A stretch of DNA of 38,603 nt from the NCBI GenBank assembly GCA_905236635.1, contig CAJOCJ010000016.1:1-38603 (forward strand). The letters are read 5' to 3'. This document shows, one piece after another, positions 1 to 7,197 of the stretch. Made by a program: the position numbers and the translations under genes. The notes under the pieces were generated by a model. The model was not told the origin of the DNA and did not search any database. It saw nothing but the letters and a program-made list of their open reading frames with translations. The DNA is from an uncultured Bacteroidales bacterium. Lineage in GTDB: Bacteria; Bacteroidota; Bacteroidia; Bacteroidales; F082. Within the stretch, counting starts at the first letter, position 1; each line of letters starts with the position of its first letter.

Positions 1-1374
1 TATCGAATTCGATATGTTTAATTGTGTCGAATTCGACATAATTAAAATCCCTCTCGCCTTCTCAATCCACTCCTTATCAATACCCAAGCTTTCAGCAATG
101 TTCAGCGCTTCATGCGGTACTTCGCCGTCTTTGACCTCAACAAGCTCGTAGTTCATTGAGCCGTTTTCAAACCCTTTGACACGAAGTTTTCTTGAATCTG
201 TCGGCTCTATATCGTAATGCGTCGTCATGACGAGGCTCACATTCTCAACCTCGAGAACCTTCACCAATGCCGAGACCAACGCCGTTCCCTCTTTAGGGTT
301 GGTGGTCCTCGCCGGCTCGTCAATCAACGCCAATAATTTTCGTTTTCCACGCGATGCTTTAATCACAGCATCGATATTTTTCATCTCTGCAGCAAACGAC
401 GACAAGCCTTTTTCAATAGACTGCTCATCGCCAATGCAGAAATATATTTCATCTTTCAAATCAATTTTGGCTTTTATAGCAGGAATGCCAAAACCAAACT
501 GGAACAGGTACTGACAGAGTGTTAAGGTCTTCAAAACCACTGTCTTGCCTCCCATATTGGCTCCTGTTATCAACGTCGGCTTGTTCCAGAATGTGATGTC
601 AACCGGCTGGAACGTGCGGTTACGCTGCTCCAACGCGTCTTTCACCTCCGGATTAAACAGCCTCTCGTATTCCGTCGTCCCATCTTCTGAAATGGTCGGG
701 AAACAGAGGTCGTATTTTATCATCTGATAGGCCTTTGCGAGGTTTAAGTCGATGAATGCCAAGGCTTTCTGCGCTGCTTCAAGCTCGTCGGCGTATTTCG
801 AGAGCTGCATCGACAGCTTGGCTCGGACCTCGTCTTCAATCGAAGTCATCTCGCTGAACAGTGCCTCATCGAAGTCGTCTTTAGCCTTCATGATGCGCCT
901 CAGCTCCATCAGACGCGGTGAATATGAGTCATAGATGTAAAAACTCGCTATCTTCATCCCGTCAGGGTCGAGGATGCTCACAACCTCTTCCAAATTCGGG
1001 ATAAAAATGCAGTCATTCAGTCCAAGTTTATTGATAATCTGCTGAATGTCAATCGAAAGCAGCGCCAGATGTTTCACCTCGAAAAGCTCGATGTCATCCA
1101 ACACATATTTGCTCCTCAGGTGGTTTATCGTGCCCTGAATCTCCTTCAGATTGCAGAGCTTAAACTGCAAGGTGTTAATCTGGTTTTGGTTCTCCTTTAC
1201 ATTTACAACATCATAGAACTCCTTGAGAATCTTATAGTTATCCTCAATTATCGCCTTGTCTTTCGGCATCTCGGTATCCAAAAGCAGACGACGTGAATAG
1301 CCCGAATGCGTGTCTAGATTGTCAATCATGAACTTCAGGCCGCAGGGTTGTTCTATGAGTTGTTTCAGTCGCAT
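1..1374 (-). CDS. kamC: KamC, MutS-like ATPase of the lysine 5,6-aminomutase reactivation pair (3' end outside the window)
   Basis: A minus-strand reading frame starts at ATG 1374 and stays open to base 1 (458 codons), so the C-terminus is missing. The N-terminal half is helical and resembles the MutS core/lever region. The C-terminal half holds a MutS-type ATPase: Walker A GANMGGKT near residue 270 and a Walker B LALIDEPARTT near residue 350. The DNA mismatch-binding domain of true MutS is absent. MutS-like proteins of this kind sit in lysine-fermentation clusters and have been named KamC, the ATPase thought to reactivate B12-dependent lysine 5,6-aminomutase; that role is from family knowledge, not shown here. 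The start overlaps the end of kamB by 10 bp, indicating translational coupling. The last visible residues form an Asn/Ser-rich tail. Confidence 0.85.
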   Translation of the reverse strand, partial: MRLKQLIEQPCGLKFMIDNLDTHSGYSRRLLLDTEMPKDKAIIEDNYKILKEFYDVVNVKENQNQINTLQFKLCNLKEIQGTINHLRSKYVLDDIELFEVKHLALLSIDIQQIINKLGLNDCIFIPNLEEVVSILDPDGMKIASFYIYDSYSPRLMELRRIMKAKDDFDEALFSEMTSIEDEVRAKLSMQLSKYADELEAAQKALAFIDLNLAKAYQMIKYDLCFPTISEDGTTEYERLFNPEVKDALEQRNRTFQPVDITFWNKPTLITGANMGGKTVVLKTLTLCQYLFQFGFGIPAIKAKIDLKDEIYFCIGDEQSIEKGLSSFAAEMKNIDAVIKASRGKRKLLALIDEPARTTNPKEGTALVSALVKVLEVENVSLVMTTHYDIEPTDSRKLRVKGFENGSMNYELVEVKDGEVPHEALNIAESLGIDKEWIEKARGILIMSNSTQLNISNSI

Positions 1375-2372
1375 TTTTTCAAGTCATAAACCGGAAGTCC
1401 TATGGCTTCCGACATTGTTTTACAAAGTCTGTCCGAGTCAAGCACCATGCCGTTGGGCGCCGTCGGGTTCACCGTCACCGCGATGAGCTTGCTCTTCTGC
1501 ATCACACTGATCTTACCTCCGCCTCTCACAAACGCCTTATATATTATAGGTGTGAGGAAAATCTTGGTAAAATCAGTCACCACTATCTCCGTCTCCTTAA
1601 AAATCTTCTTCGTACGGATATGTTCCATAAAACCGTCAGTGAGTGCGCCACTCATAAACAGCGTCTTGCAGTGCTCAATTCCGTCGGTACTTATGTTCGT
1701 CGATAACGACGATGTCACCTTCAGGTCATGCATCTCGCCATTGTCGTCAACGGCCCATACCCCGTGTTCTATGTCTTTGAACCTCAATCTGTTATCTTCT
1801 GATGTCAAATCCAGATTCACCATATCGACCACGAAGGCTGTCTTCTGGACGAGGTTGTTTATGTTGGCCGAATATGCCGCTCCTGTTGCCAAAATCATCG
1901 ACTCGCTCGTCGCCGGTGACGCCAGACTCATCCTTGAAAGCGCCCCATCGATGATGATGAGGTCAATGTTGTATTTCTCCATTGATGTTTTCCAACGCCT
2001 CAGACCGAGGTTCGAAGATGGTCCCGACAGCAGAATCTTGCCTTTTGTCAACGCCTTGGCGGTCACTATCCTGCCCAACGAGGTGTTCTCGTCACTCACC
2101 TCTACAAGCTCCGAAACAAGCCGTCTCTGCAGATAGTGTTTCTCACTTGTCCCAAAATATGTGCCTTCTTGCAGGGTTATCTCCGGCTTGGCTGTGCGGG
2201 TCACCTGATCCGTTGTCTCGCCGTCAATCCCTATGGAACTCAATGCAATACGCATTCTATCGAGAGGCAAGCGTGCTAACACATAATTCAGACTGACCGT
2301 CTTTCCAGTGTTTTTCGCCAGCCCCACGATAGAACAGCTCTTGTACTTTATAAGTTCCTCAATAAAAGGCAT
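1365..2372 (-). CDS. kamB: KamB, partner subunit of the lysine 5,6-aminomutase reactivase
   Basis: The protein has 335 residues. A P-loop-like motif GLAKNTGKT lies at residues 17-25; it departs from a strict Walker A because the glycine sits one residue early. A hydrophobic strand ending in Asp, LIIIDGA, near residue 140 may serve as Walker B. It lies directly upstream of the MutS-like gene with a 10-bp overlap and 3 bp after a small membrane-protein gene, all within the lysine-fermentation operon. This pairing is the basis for the KamB call. By analogy with diol-dehydratase reactivases, KamB and KamC would exchange damaged cobalamin; this is inference. It carries no transmembrane segment. 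Confidence 0.8.
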   Translation of the reverse strand: MPFIEELIKYKSCSIVGLAKNTGKTVSLNYVLARLPLDRMRIALSSIGIDGETTDQVTRTAKPEITLQEGTYFGTSEKHYLQRRLVSELVEVSDENTSLGRIVTAKALTKGKILLSGPSSNLGLRRWKTSMEKYNIDLIIIDGALSRMSLASPATSESMILATGAAYSANINNLVQKTAFVVDMVNLDLTSEDNRLRFKDIEHGVWAVDDNGEMHDLKVTSSLSTNISTDGIEHCKTLFMSGALTDGFMEHIRTKKIFKETEIVVTDFTKIFLTPIIYKAFVRGGGKISVMQKSKLIAVTVNPTAPNGMVLDSDRLCKTMSEAIGLPVYDLKKCD

Positions 2373-2375
2373 AAC

Positions 2376-2633
2376 TTATTGAGCGTCAGCATCTTCTATG
2401 TCTTTATCTCTATTTCTTTTTCTCCAAAATAAAAGATAAAAAATATAGAATAAAATAGCAAAAAGTATCGTTTCAATCAAACTCAGGAATATGTTTGTCA
2501 ACCAAGTGAACCACAAGAAGTTCAGCTGATATTTATAGACAAACGACATCAAGATGTTTGCCATCCAAACTATCAACATCAAAACGAAAAACAGTTTCCA
2601 GTTTGATACTTTCGGATTATTATTATCGCTCAT
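2376..2633 (-). CDS. Small two-helix membrane protein in the lysine operon
   Basis: An 85-residue protein with a short polar N-terminus, two hydrophobic segments (about residues 13-33 and 40-70), and a C-terminal tail of alternating Arg/Lys and Asp. By the positive-inside rule the basic KRNRDK stretch suggests a cytoplasmic C-terminus. It lies 12 bp after kamA and 3 bp before kamB, so it is surely co-transcribed with them. I do not recognise a family. It is too small to be a lysine permease on its own. It may be an accessory subunit of a transporter or a membrane anchor for an operon enzyme, but nothing in the sequence decides this. Confidence 0.75.
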   Translation of the reverse strand: MSDNNNPKVSNWKLFFVLMLIVWMANILMSFVYKYQLNFLWFTWLTNIFLSLIETILFAILFYIFYLLFWRKRNRDKDIEDADAQ

Positions 2634-2645
2634 ACAAATTATTTT

Positions 2646-3941
2646 TTATTTGTTGTGTTTCTGTCTTTCATGACGATAGAGATGAGCCGGTTCGATGTTC
2701 ATCTTCTCGCCTTCGAGCAATGTTATCACGCCGTCAACAGGTTTGTTCCTATCGACCTCCTCCACCCTCTTTGCTTCAAGTTTCTTCTTCAGTGCCTGAC
2801 ACTCAGGGCAGTTGCAGTCGCTATGATACTCTGCAGGCTCGGTGTAGGTGGTGATGACGCCTTCGAAGTTACGCAACACCACTCTTCCTGGTGACTGTGA
2901 GATGATGTACTGTGGCATGACTGGGGTCTTGCCGCCACCGCCTGGAGCATCGACGACGAATGTCGGGACGCAGAAGCCTGAGGTATGGCCGCGCAAGCCT
3001 TCGATGATCTCGATACCCTTCGAAACCGGAGTTCTGAAGTGCTCCAGACCCATCGAGAGGTCACACTGATAGATGTAGTACGGACGCACACGCATCTTCA
3101 CGAGGTCGTGGACGAGGTTACGCATCACATACACGCAGTCGTTGACGCCACGGAGCAACACGCTCTGGTTACCCAGCGGGATACCTGCGTTTGCCAATCT
3201 CTCGCAAGCTGCGAATGACTCTGGTGTCACCTCATTCGGGTGGTTAAAGTGTGTGTTGATCCAGATTGGATGATACTTCTTCAGCATGTCGCAAAGCTCA
3301 GGAGTGATACGCTGCGGGCATACCACAGGTGTACGTGTTCCCAAACGAACTATCTCGACATGTTTGATCTGACGCAAACGACCGATAATGTATTCCAGCT
3401 TTTTGTCGCTCACCATCAAAGCGTCGCCGCCTGAAAGCAACACGTCGCGGACACATTCTGTCTTCTCGATGTATTCCAATGCTTTCTCGATTCTGTCGGC
3501 CGGCGACTCGTCGTCCTTCTGACCTGCAAAACGACGGCGTGTGCAGTGACGGCAGTACATCGAGCACATATCGGTGATGAGGAACAACACTCTGTCAGGA
3601 TAACGGTGTGTCAATCCCGGCACTGGTGAATCCTCGTCCTCGTGCAGCGGGTCGAGCAAGTCGGCACGTGCGATGTGTGTCTCAGCAGCCGTAGGGATAG
3701 CCTGACGACGGATCGGATCAGCCGGGTCGTCAGGGTTGATGAGGCTCAGATAATATGGAGTGATAGCCATACGAAGAGTCGAAAGGGTCTTCTTCACGCC
3801 TTCTTCCTCGGCTTCAGTCAGCTTCACATATTTTTTCAAGTCCTCGAGGGTCTCGATGCGGTTCTTGACCTGCCATTTCCAATCGTTCCACTGCTCATCA
3901 GTGACGTTCGGAAACATTATTTTTCTTCTTGATTCGCCCAT
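2646..3941 (-). CDS. kamA: Lysine 2,3-aminomutase
   Basis: Radical-SAM, PLP-dependent enzyme converting L-lysine to L-beta-lysine, the first step of lysine fermentation. The 431 residues match the family length. The [4Fe-4S] motif CSMYCRHC gives C126, C130 and C133. K338 in PGGGGKTP is the expected PLP lysine. D294 and D331 match the aspartates that bind the substrate amine. C269, C376, C378 and C381 match the zinc site of the Clostridium subterminale enzyme, each shifted by one residue. The chosen ATG gives an N-terminus with the conserved block [14 protein letters not shown]. It follows kdd after about 78 bp that contain heptad repeats. Confidence 0.97.
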   Translation of the reverse strand: MGESRRKIMFPNVTDEQWNDWKWQVKNRIETLEDLKKYVKLTEAEEEGVKKTLSTLRMAITPYYLSLINPDDPADPIRRQAIPTAAETHIARADLLDPLHEDEDSPVPGLTHRYPDRVLFLITDMCSMYCRHCTRRRFAGQKDDESPADRIEKALEYIEKTECVRDVLLSGGDALMVSDKKLEYIIGRLRQIKHVEIVRLGTRTPVVCPQRITPELCDMLKKYHPIWINTHFNHPNEVTPESFAACERLANAGIPLGNQSVLLRGVNDCVYVMRNLVHDLVKMRVRPYYIYQCDLSMGLEHFRTPVSKGIEIIEGLRGHTSGFCVPTFVVDAPGGGGKTPVMPQYIISQSPGRVVLRNFEGVITTYTEPAEYHSDCNCPECQALKKKLEAKRVEEVDRNKPVDGVITLLEGEKMNIEPAHLYRHERQKHNK

Positions 3942-3946
3942 AATAT

Positions 3947-4016
3947 TAGACTTTAGACTTTAGACTCTAGACTTTAGACGATAACCAAAATGGCTAAGGT
4001 CTAACGTCTAAGGTCT
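3947..4016 (-). repeat. Two opposed heptad-repeat arrays between kdd and kamA
   Basis: Bases 3947-3981 hold five 7-bp units of the TAGACTN type. Bases 3995-4015 hold three units of the TAAGGTC/TAACGTC type. The second block is roughly the reverse complement of the first, so the pair can fold into an imperfect hairpin with a loop around 3982-3994. The array begins 4 bp after the kdd stop codon. Within each block six bases are nearly constant and one varies. The hairpin might attenuate or stabilise the transcript between kdd and kamA; that is inference. Confidence 0.85.
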
Positions 4017-4019
4017 GGA

Positions 4020-5093
4020 TTAAGCATATAATTCTTCAAAGATCTTACGGAGTTTCGGGCACTCACGGAGTTCCTGCAGTGTGTATTCTGCATGACCCTT
4101 GGTGTAGCCGTTACCCATAATCATGTTGACGTCTGAGCCGATACCTTCAGCGCCCAACGAAGCCTTTGTGAAGCTTGTTGCCATTGAGAAGAAATAGACA
4201 ATACCGTCGTCCTTTGTGCAGAGGACTGCTGTCATCTCCTGATCTGGAACGTTCACGCAATTGATTGTCACGTCAGCCATCTTGCCGTTGGTGAGTTTCT
4301 CGACGAGTTCATAAACCTGAACCGGTGTCATACCTGCAGCGCTCTCGACGATGTCGCAGAAGCCGAGGTCTTTGATACGCTGTGTTGACTTAGGGCTATT
4401 GGCGATGCCGATCACCTTACCTGTCACGCCGACGCGTTTCTTTGCCTCGTAGCAGCAAAGCATACCTGACTTACCACCTGCGCCGAGGATGACGACTGTC
4501 TGACCGTACTGGCAGAGTTTTGCTGTCTGTGCCGGAGCACCAGCGACGTCCAATGCTGACAATGCGAGTTTTTCTGGCATGTCGGTCGGAATCTTAGCGT
4601 AGATACCGCTTTCGAAGAGGATAGCCTTACCTTTGATGTCAACCTGGTCAACATCAGGACGGATCTCGAGGATCTCGTCGATGCGGAGAGGTGTCAATGA
4701 CAATGAGACCAATGTGGCAATTCTGTCGCCTTCTTTGAGGTCGATCTTGCCTTTCAAAGCGTCACCGATCTTCTCGACTTTACCGAGAAGCATACCTCCA
4801 GAGCCTGTACGACGGTTGCGGTGTTTACCCTGGAGTTCCACGTTGAGGAACATCTCTTTCTTCACCTCTTCCATGATCTTATCCTCTGATGCGCCAGGAC
4901 CTGCCTGCTGTTTCGCATAGTTGTGGATGTCGGTGAATGATGCTGAGTCGATATTCAAAGTCTGGACGTCAATCAAAATCTCGTTGTCCCAAATCTCGTC
5001 CATGTTGTTGTCGAGTTTGTTAGCTGGTTGTGGAAGAACGCCTTTTGGTTCAATCACGCGGTGTGTACCGTATTTGTTTCCGTGTTTCTGCAT
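4020..5093 (-). CDS. kdd: L-erythro-3,5-diaminohexanoate dehydrogenase
   Basis: NAD(P)-dependent enzyme (EC 1.4.1.11) that oxidatively deaminates 3,5-diaminohexanoate to 5-amino-3-oxohexanoate in lysine fermentation. It has 357 residues. It is a medium-chain-dehydrogenase-like fold with a nucleotide-binding glycine motif VVILGAGGKSG (about 200-210). The N-terminal signature YGTHRVIEPKGVLPQ and the block HRNRRTGSGGM (91-101) are features I associate with Kdd proteins. It lies between kce and kamA, as in known lysine clusters. Start: ATG 5093, preceded by an AT-rich gap of about 50 bp containing heptad repeats. Confidence 0.95.
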   Translation of the reverse strand: MQKHGNKYGTHRVIEPKGVLPQPANKLDNNMDEIWDNEILIDVQTLNIDSASFTDIHNYAKQQAGPGASEDKIMEEVKKEMFLNVELQGKHRNRRTGSGGMLLGKVEKIGDALKGKIDLKEGDRIATLVSLSLTPLRIDEILEIRPDVDQVDIKGKAILFESGIYAKIPTDMPEKLALSALDVAGAPAQTAKLCQYGQTVVILGAGGKSGMLCCYEAKKRVGVTGKVIGIANSPKSTQRIKDLGFCDIVESAAGMTPVQVYELVEKLTNGKMADVTINCVNVPDQEMTAVLCTKDDGIVYFFSMATSFTKASLGAEGIGSDVNMIMGNGYTKGHAEYTLQELRECPKLRKIFEELYA

Positions 5094-5125
5094 TTTATTT
5101 AAATTTTTATTTGTTATTAAATCTT

Positions 5126-5153
5126 TTATCTGTTATCTATTATCTGTTATCTT
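5126..5153 (-). repeat. Heptad array at the kce stop codon
   Basis: There are four 7-bp units. Read on the coding (minus) strand they are NAGATAA, with the first base A, C, T, C. The kce stop codon TAA (5149-5147) is formed by the first unit, so the array starts inside the gene end and runs into the kce-kdd gap. Confidence 0.9.
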
Positions 5154-5977
5154 TTCTTTAATCCTAATATTTCTCTTGCTTCATCCGATGTAGCGATCGG
5201 TCTGCCGAGTTCCTTAGCCAATCTCACGACTTTCTCAACGAGTTCGCCGTTTGATTTTGCCAACACGCCTTTTGAGAGGTAGAGGTTGTCCTCGAATCCG
5301 ACGCGTACGTTACCACCCATGGCGATAGCTGCTGCTGCCATCGGGAATGCATGACGACCTACGCCTGTCACTGTCCATGTTGAGCCTGCCGGGATGCCGT
5401 TGACCAGCCAGCAGAGGTTTGCCACTGTTGCCGGTGTGCAGCCTGGAACGCCAAGCACGAAGTTGAACTGCATCGGGTTGCCTGGGACTTCGCCCTTGCG
5501 AGCCATAGTCAAGATGGTGTCGAGGTGACCCATCTCGAAGCATTCGTATTCTGGCTTGATGCCGCGTTCAATCATGCGTTTACCGAAAGCGCGCATCGTT
5601 GGCATGGTGTTGTCAAAGATCTCATCACCGAAGTTGCATGTACCGCAGTCCAATGTAGCCATCTCTGGACGTGGATTGGTGTCGGTCGACTGCAGACGCT
5701 CGTCTGGTGTCATACCCACCGCACCGCCTGTCGAAGGGATAAGGATCACGTTAGGGCAAACTTTGAGGATAGCCTCTTCACACTCCTGGAAACGGCCACG
5801 GTCCTGTGTAGGTGTGCCATCGTCCCAGCGGACGTGAAGGTGGACGATAGCTGCGCCAGCATCGACTGCCGACTTGGCCTCGCGCACGATTTCCTCAACG
5901 GTATAAGGAACGTTAGGATTCTGTTCTTTTGTTACTTCTGCGCCGCAGATAGCAGCTGTGATTATCAGTTTATCCAT
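5147..5977 (-). CDS. kce: 3-keto-5-aminohexanoate cleavage enzyme
   Basis: BKACE-family zinc enzyme (276 residues) that condenses 5-amino-3-oxohexanoate with acetyl-CoA to give 3-aminobutyryl-CoA and acetoacetate. H46 and H48 in IVHLHVR are the expected zinc ligands, and the acidic pair E229/D230 in VGFED lies where the third ligand is expected. Other family blocks are PSTGG (81-85) and the GVGRHAFP region (205-212). It sits 11 bp after kal and before kdd. Its C-terminus GLKKR ends in a stop codon supplied by a heptad repeat. Confidence 0.96.
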   Translation of the reverse strand: MDKLIITAAICGAEVTKEQNPNVPYTVEEIVREAKSAVDAGAAIVHLHVRWDDGTPTQDRGRFQECEEAILKVCPNVILIPSTGGAVGMTPDERLQSTDTNPRPEMATLDCGTCNFGDEIFDNTMPTMRAFGKRMIERGIKPEYECFEMGHLDTILTMARKGEVPGNPMQFNFVLGVPGCTPATVANLCWLVNGIPAGSTWTVTGVGRHAFPMAAAAIAMGGNVRVGFEDNLYLSKGVLAKSNGELVEKVVRLAKELGRPIATSDEAREILGLKKR

Positions 5978-5988
5978 GTCTCAATGTT

Positions 5989-6387
5989 TTAGCGTTGAAT
6001 TCTCTGGCATTCTTTCTTCACAACACATGTGCCGCTTGCGCGTGCCACGATGATAGGTTCTGCCAACACGTCGGCTGCCGAGTCACTGATGTCAGGACGT
6101 GGGGCGATGACCTTACGTGCCACGAACTCCATCTTACGTGAGGTGTTGCCAATCTTGGTCACCCAGCCTTCTGCCTCGATGTAGTCGCCGGCGTATACCG
6201 GAGCGAGGAACTCGATGTTATCGTATGCGCAGAACAAGCCTTCGTCGCCGTCTGTCATGATCAATAATTCTGTAGCGACATCACCGAAGAGGTGAACCAT
6301 GTGTGCGCCATCAACCAGATTTCCGCCGTAGTGAGCATCCTTCGCGCTCATACGGAGTCTCAACAATGATCTATATTCTTTTTCCAT
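5989..6387 (-). CDS. kal: 3-aminobutyryl-CoA ammonia-lyase
   Basis: A hotdog-fold enzyme of 132 residues that removes ammonia from 3-aminobutyryl-CoA to give crotonyl-CoA. The hotdog pattern is visible: an N-terminal strand, the helix [18 protein letters not shown], then [17 protein letters not shown] and a long strand EFVARKVI. It lies between the CoA-transferase subunit and kce, as in Fusobacterium- and Porphyromonas-type lysine clusters. No frameshift or missing segment is seen. Confidence 0.93.
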   Translation of the reverse strand: MEKEYRSLLRLRMSAKDAHYGGNLVDGAHMVHLFGDVATELLIMTDGDEGLFCAYDNIEFLAPVYAGDYIEAEGWVTKIGNTSRKMEFVARKVIAPRPDISDSAADVLAEPIIVARASGTCVVKKECQRIQR

Positions 6388-6392
6388 CTCTT

Positions 6393-6420
6393 TTATCTAT
6401 TATCTATTATCTGTTATCTA
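6393..6420 (-). repeat. Heptad array at the atoD stop codon
   Basis: Four 7-bp units, NAGATAA on the coding strand, with first base T, C, T, T. The first unit supplies the TAG stop (6420-6418) of the CoA-transferase gene. The hexamer is the same as in the kce array. Confidence 0.9.
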
Positions 6421-7068
6421 TTTTTCGACGTAGATTCCATCAACATAAATACCTGAAGCGTGCACGCATTCCGGCTTGATCTCTCCCACTTTCACGAGTT
6501 TCTCGGCCTCAACCACGACGTAGTCTGCTGCTGTTGCCATGAGAGGGTTGAAGTTGTTGGTTGTTCCGAGGAATACCATGTTACCGAACTCATCGACGAT
6601 GTTAGCGCGCAAGAAAGCGATGTCAGCCTTGAGAGGTTTCTCGAGGATATAGTCTTTACCGTCGACTTTCACAATCTCTTTGCCATCCTGCATGATGGTG
6701 CCGAGACCTGTTGGGGTGAGGACTCCGCCGAGACCTGCGCCGTAGGCTCTGATACGCTCTGCCAATGTACCCTGTGGCACGTATTCAACGATAAGGGTAC
6801 CTTCGTTCTTCTGAAGGGCTGTCTGTTTGTTGGTACCTGTGTGCGACACGATGGCGCGTTTCACCTGATGGTTGGTAACGAGTTTGCCGTGAGCCACCTC
6901 GTCGTAGGCGGTGTCGTTAGCGATGATGGTGAGGTCTTTCACGCCTTTCGCCACGATTGCGTCAATAATCTGCACTGGGCTTCCCACTCCGAGGAAACCA
7001 CCGATCATAATTGTCATGCCGTCGTGAACCTTCTCAACGGCCTGCTCCAATGTAATCTGCTTATTCAT
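6418..7068 (-). CDS. atoD: Acetoacetate/butyrate CoA-transferase subunit A
   Basis: Alpha subunit (216 residues) of a family I 3-oxoacid CoA-transferase. The CoA-binding loop GGFLGVGSP lies at residues 23-31, and the conserved block PTGLGTIMQDGK near residues 118-129. In lysine fermentation this enzyme moves CoA between butyryl-CoA and acetoacetate. It is the first gene of the operon; the promoter lies about 65 bp upstream. The catalytic glutamate sits in subunit B (AtoA), which is not next to it and is not in this window, so it must be encoded elsewhere, perhaps further down the operon. Confidence 0.93.
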   Translation of the reverse strand: MNKQITLEQAVEKVHDGMTIMIGGFLGVGSPVQIIDAIVAKGVKDLTIIANDTAYDEVAHGKLVTNHQVKRAIVSHTGTNKQTALQKNEGTLIVEYVPQGTLAERIRAYGAGLGGVLTPTGLGTIMQDGKEIVKVDGKDYILEKPLKADIAFLRANIVDEFGNMVFLGTTNNFNPLMATAADYVVVEAEKLVKVGEIKPECVHASGIYVDGIYVEK

Positions 7069-7120
7069 AGCTGTTTATATTTTAATTTGTTTAATTTTTA
7101 ATTTTTTACGTTTTAACAAA

Positions 7121-7160
7121 AAATTTGCGTGCAAATTTACGGAGATATTTTCAAATTTGC
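7121..7160. promoter_or_regulatory. Candidate operator: 18-bp palindrome plus third half-site
   Basis: AAATTTGCGTGCAAATTT (7121-7138) is a palindrome with 8-bp arms around a 2-bp centre. It covers most of the -7 element. A third copy of the half-site AAATTTGC lies at 7153-7160 and touches the -33 TTG. A repressor bound here would block the promoter. Part of the similarity is forced by the TTTG of the -7 box, so the third copy and the perfect arm match are the stronger evidence. Confidence 0.5.
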
Positions 7161-7162
7161 AA
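7132..7162 (-). promoter_or_regulatory. Promoter of the lysine-fermentation operon
   Basis: On the minus strand there is TTG (7162-7160), 20 nt, then TAAATTTG (7139-7132), which fits the Bacteroidetes -33/-7 pattern. The predicted transcript start is near 7126, giving a leader of nearly 60 nt before the atoD start codon. Confidence 0.8.
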
Positions 7163-7197
7163 GACATAATTAATAAATATTTTTTAATATGCTGCAA

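Noticed and set aside
1402..2136. Long plus-strand reading frame of 244 codons
   Set aside because: It lies wholly antisense to kamB, which has a clear family match and operon context; no domain is visible in it.
5101..6420. Short tandem repeats considered as a CRISPR array
   Set aside because: Units are only 7 bp without spacers, and no cas genes are present.
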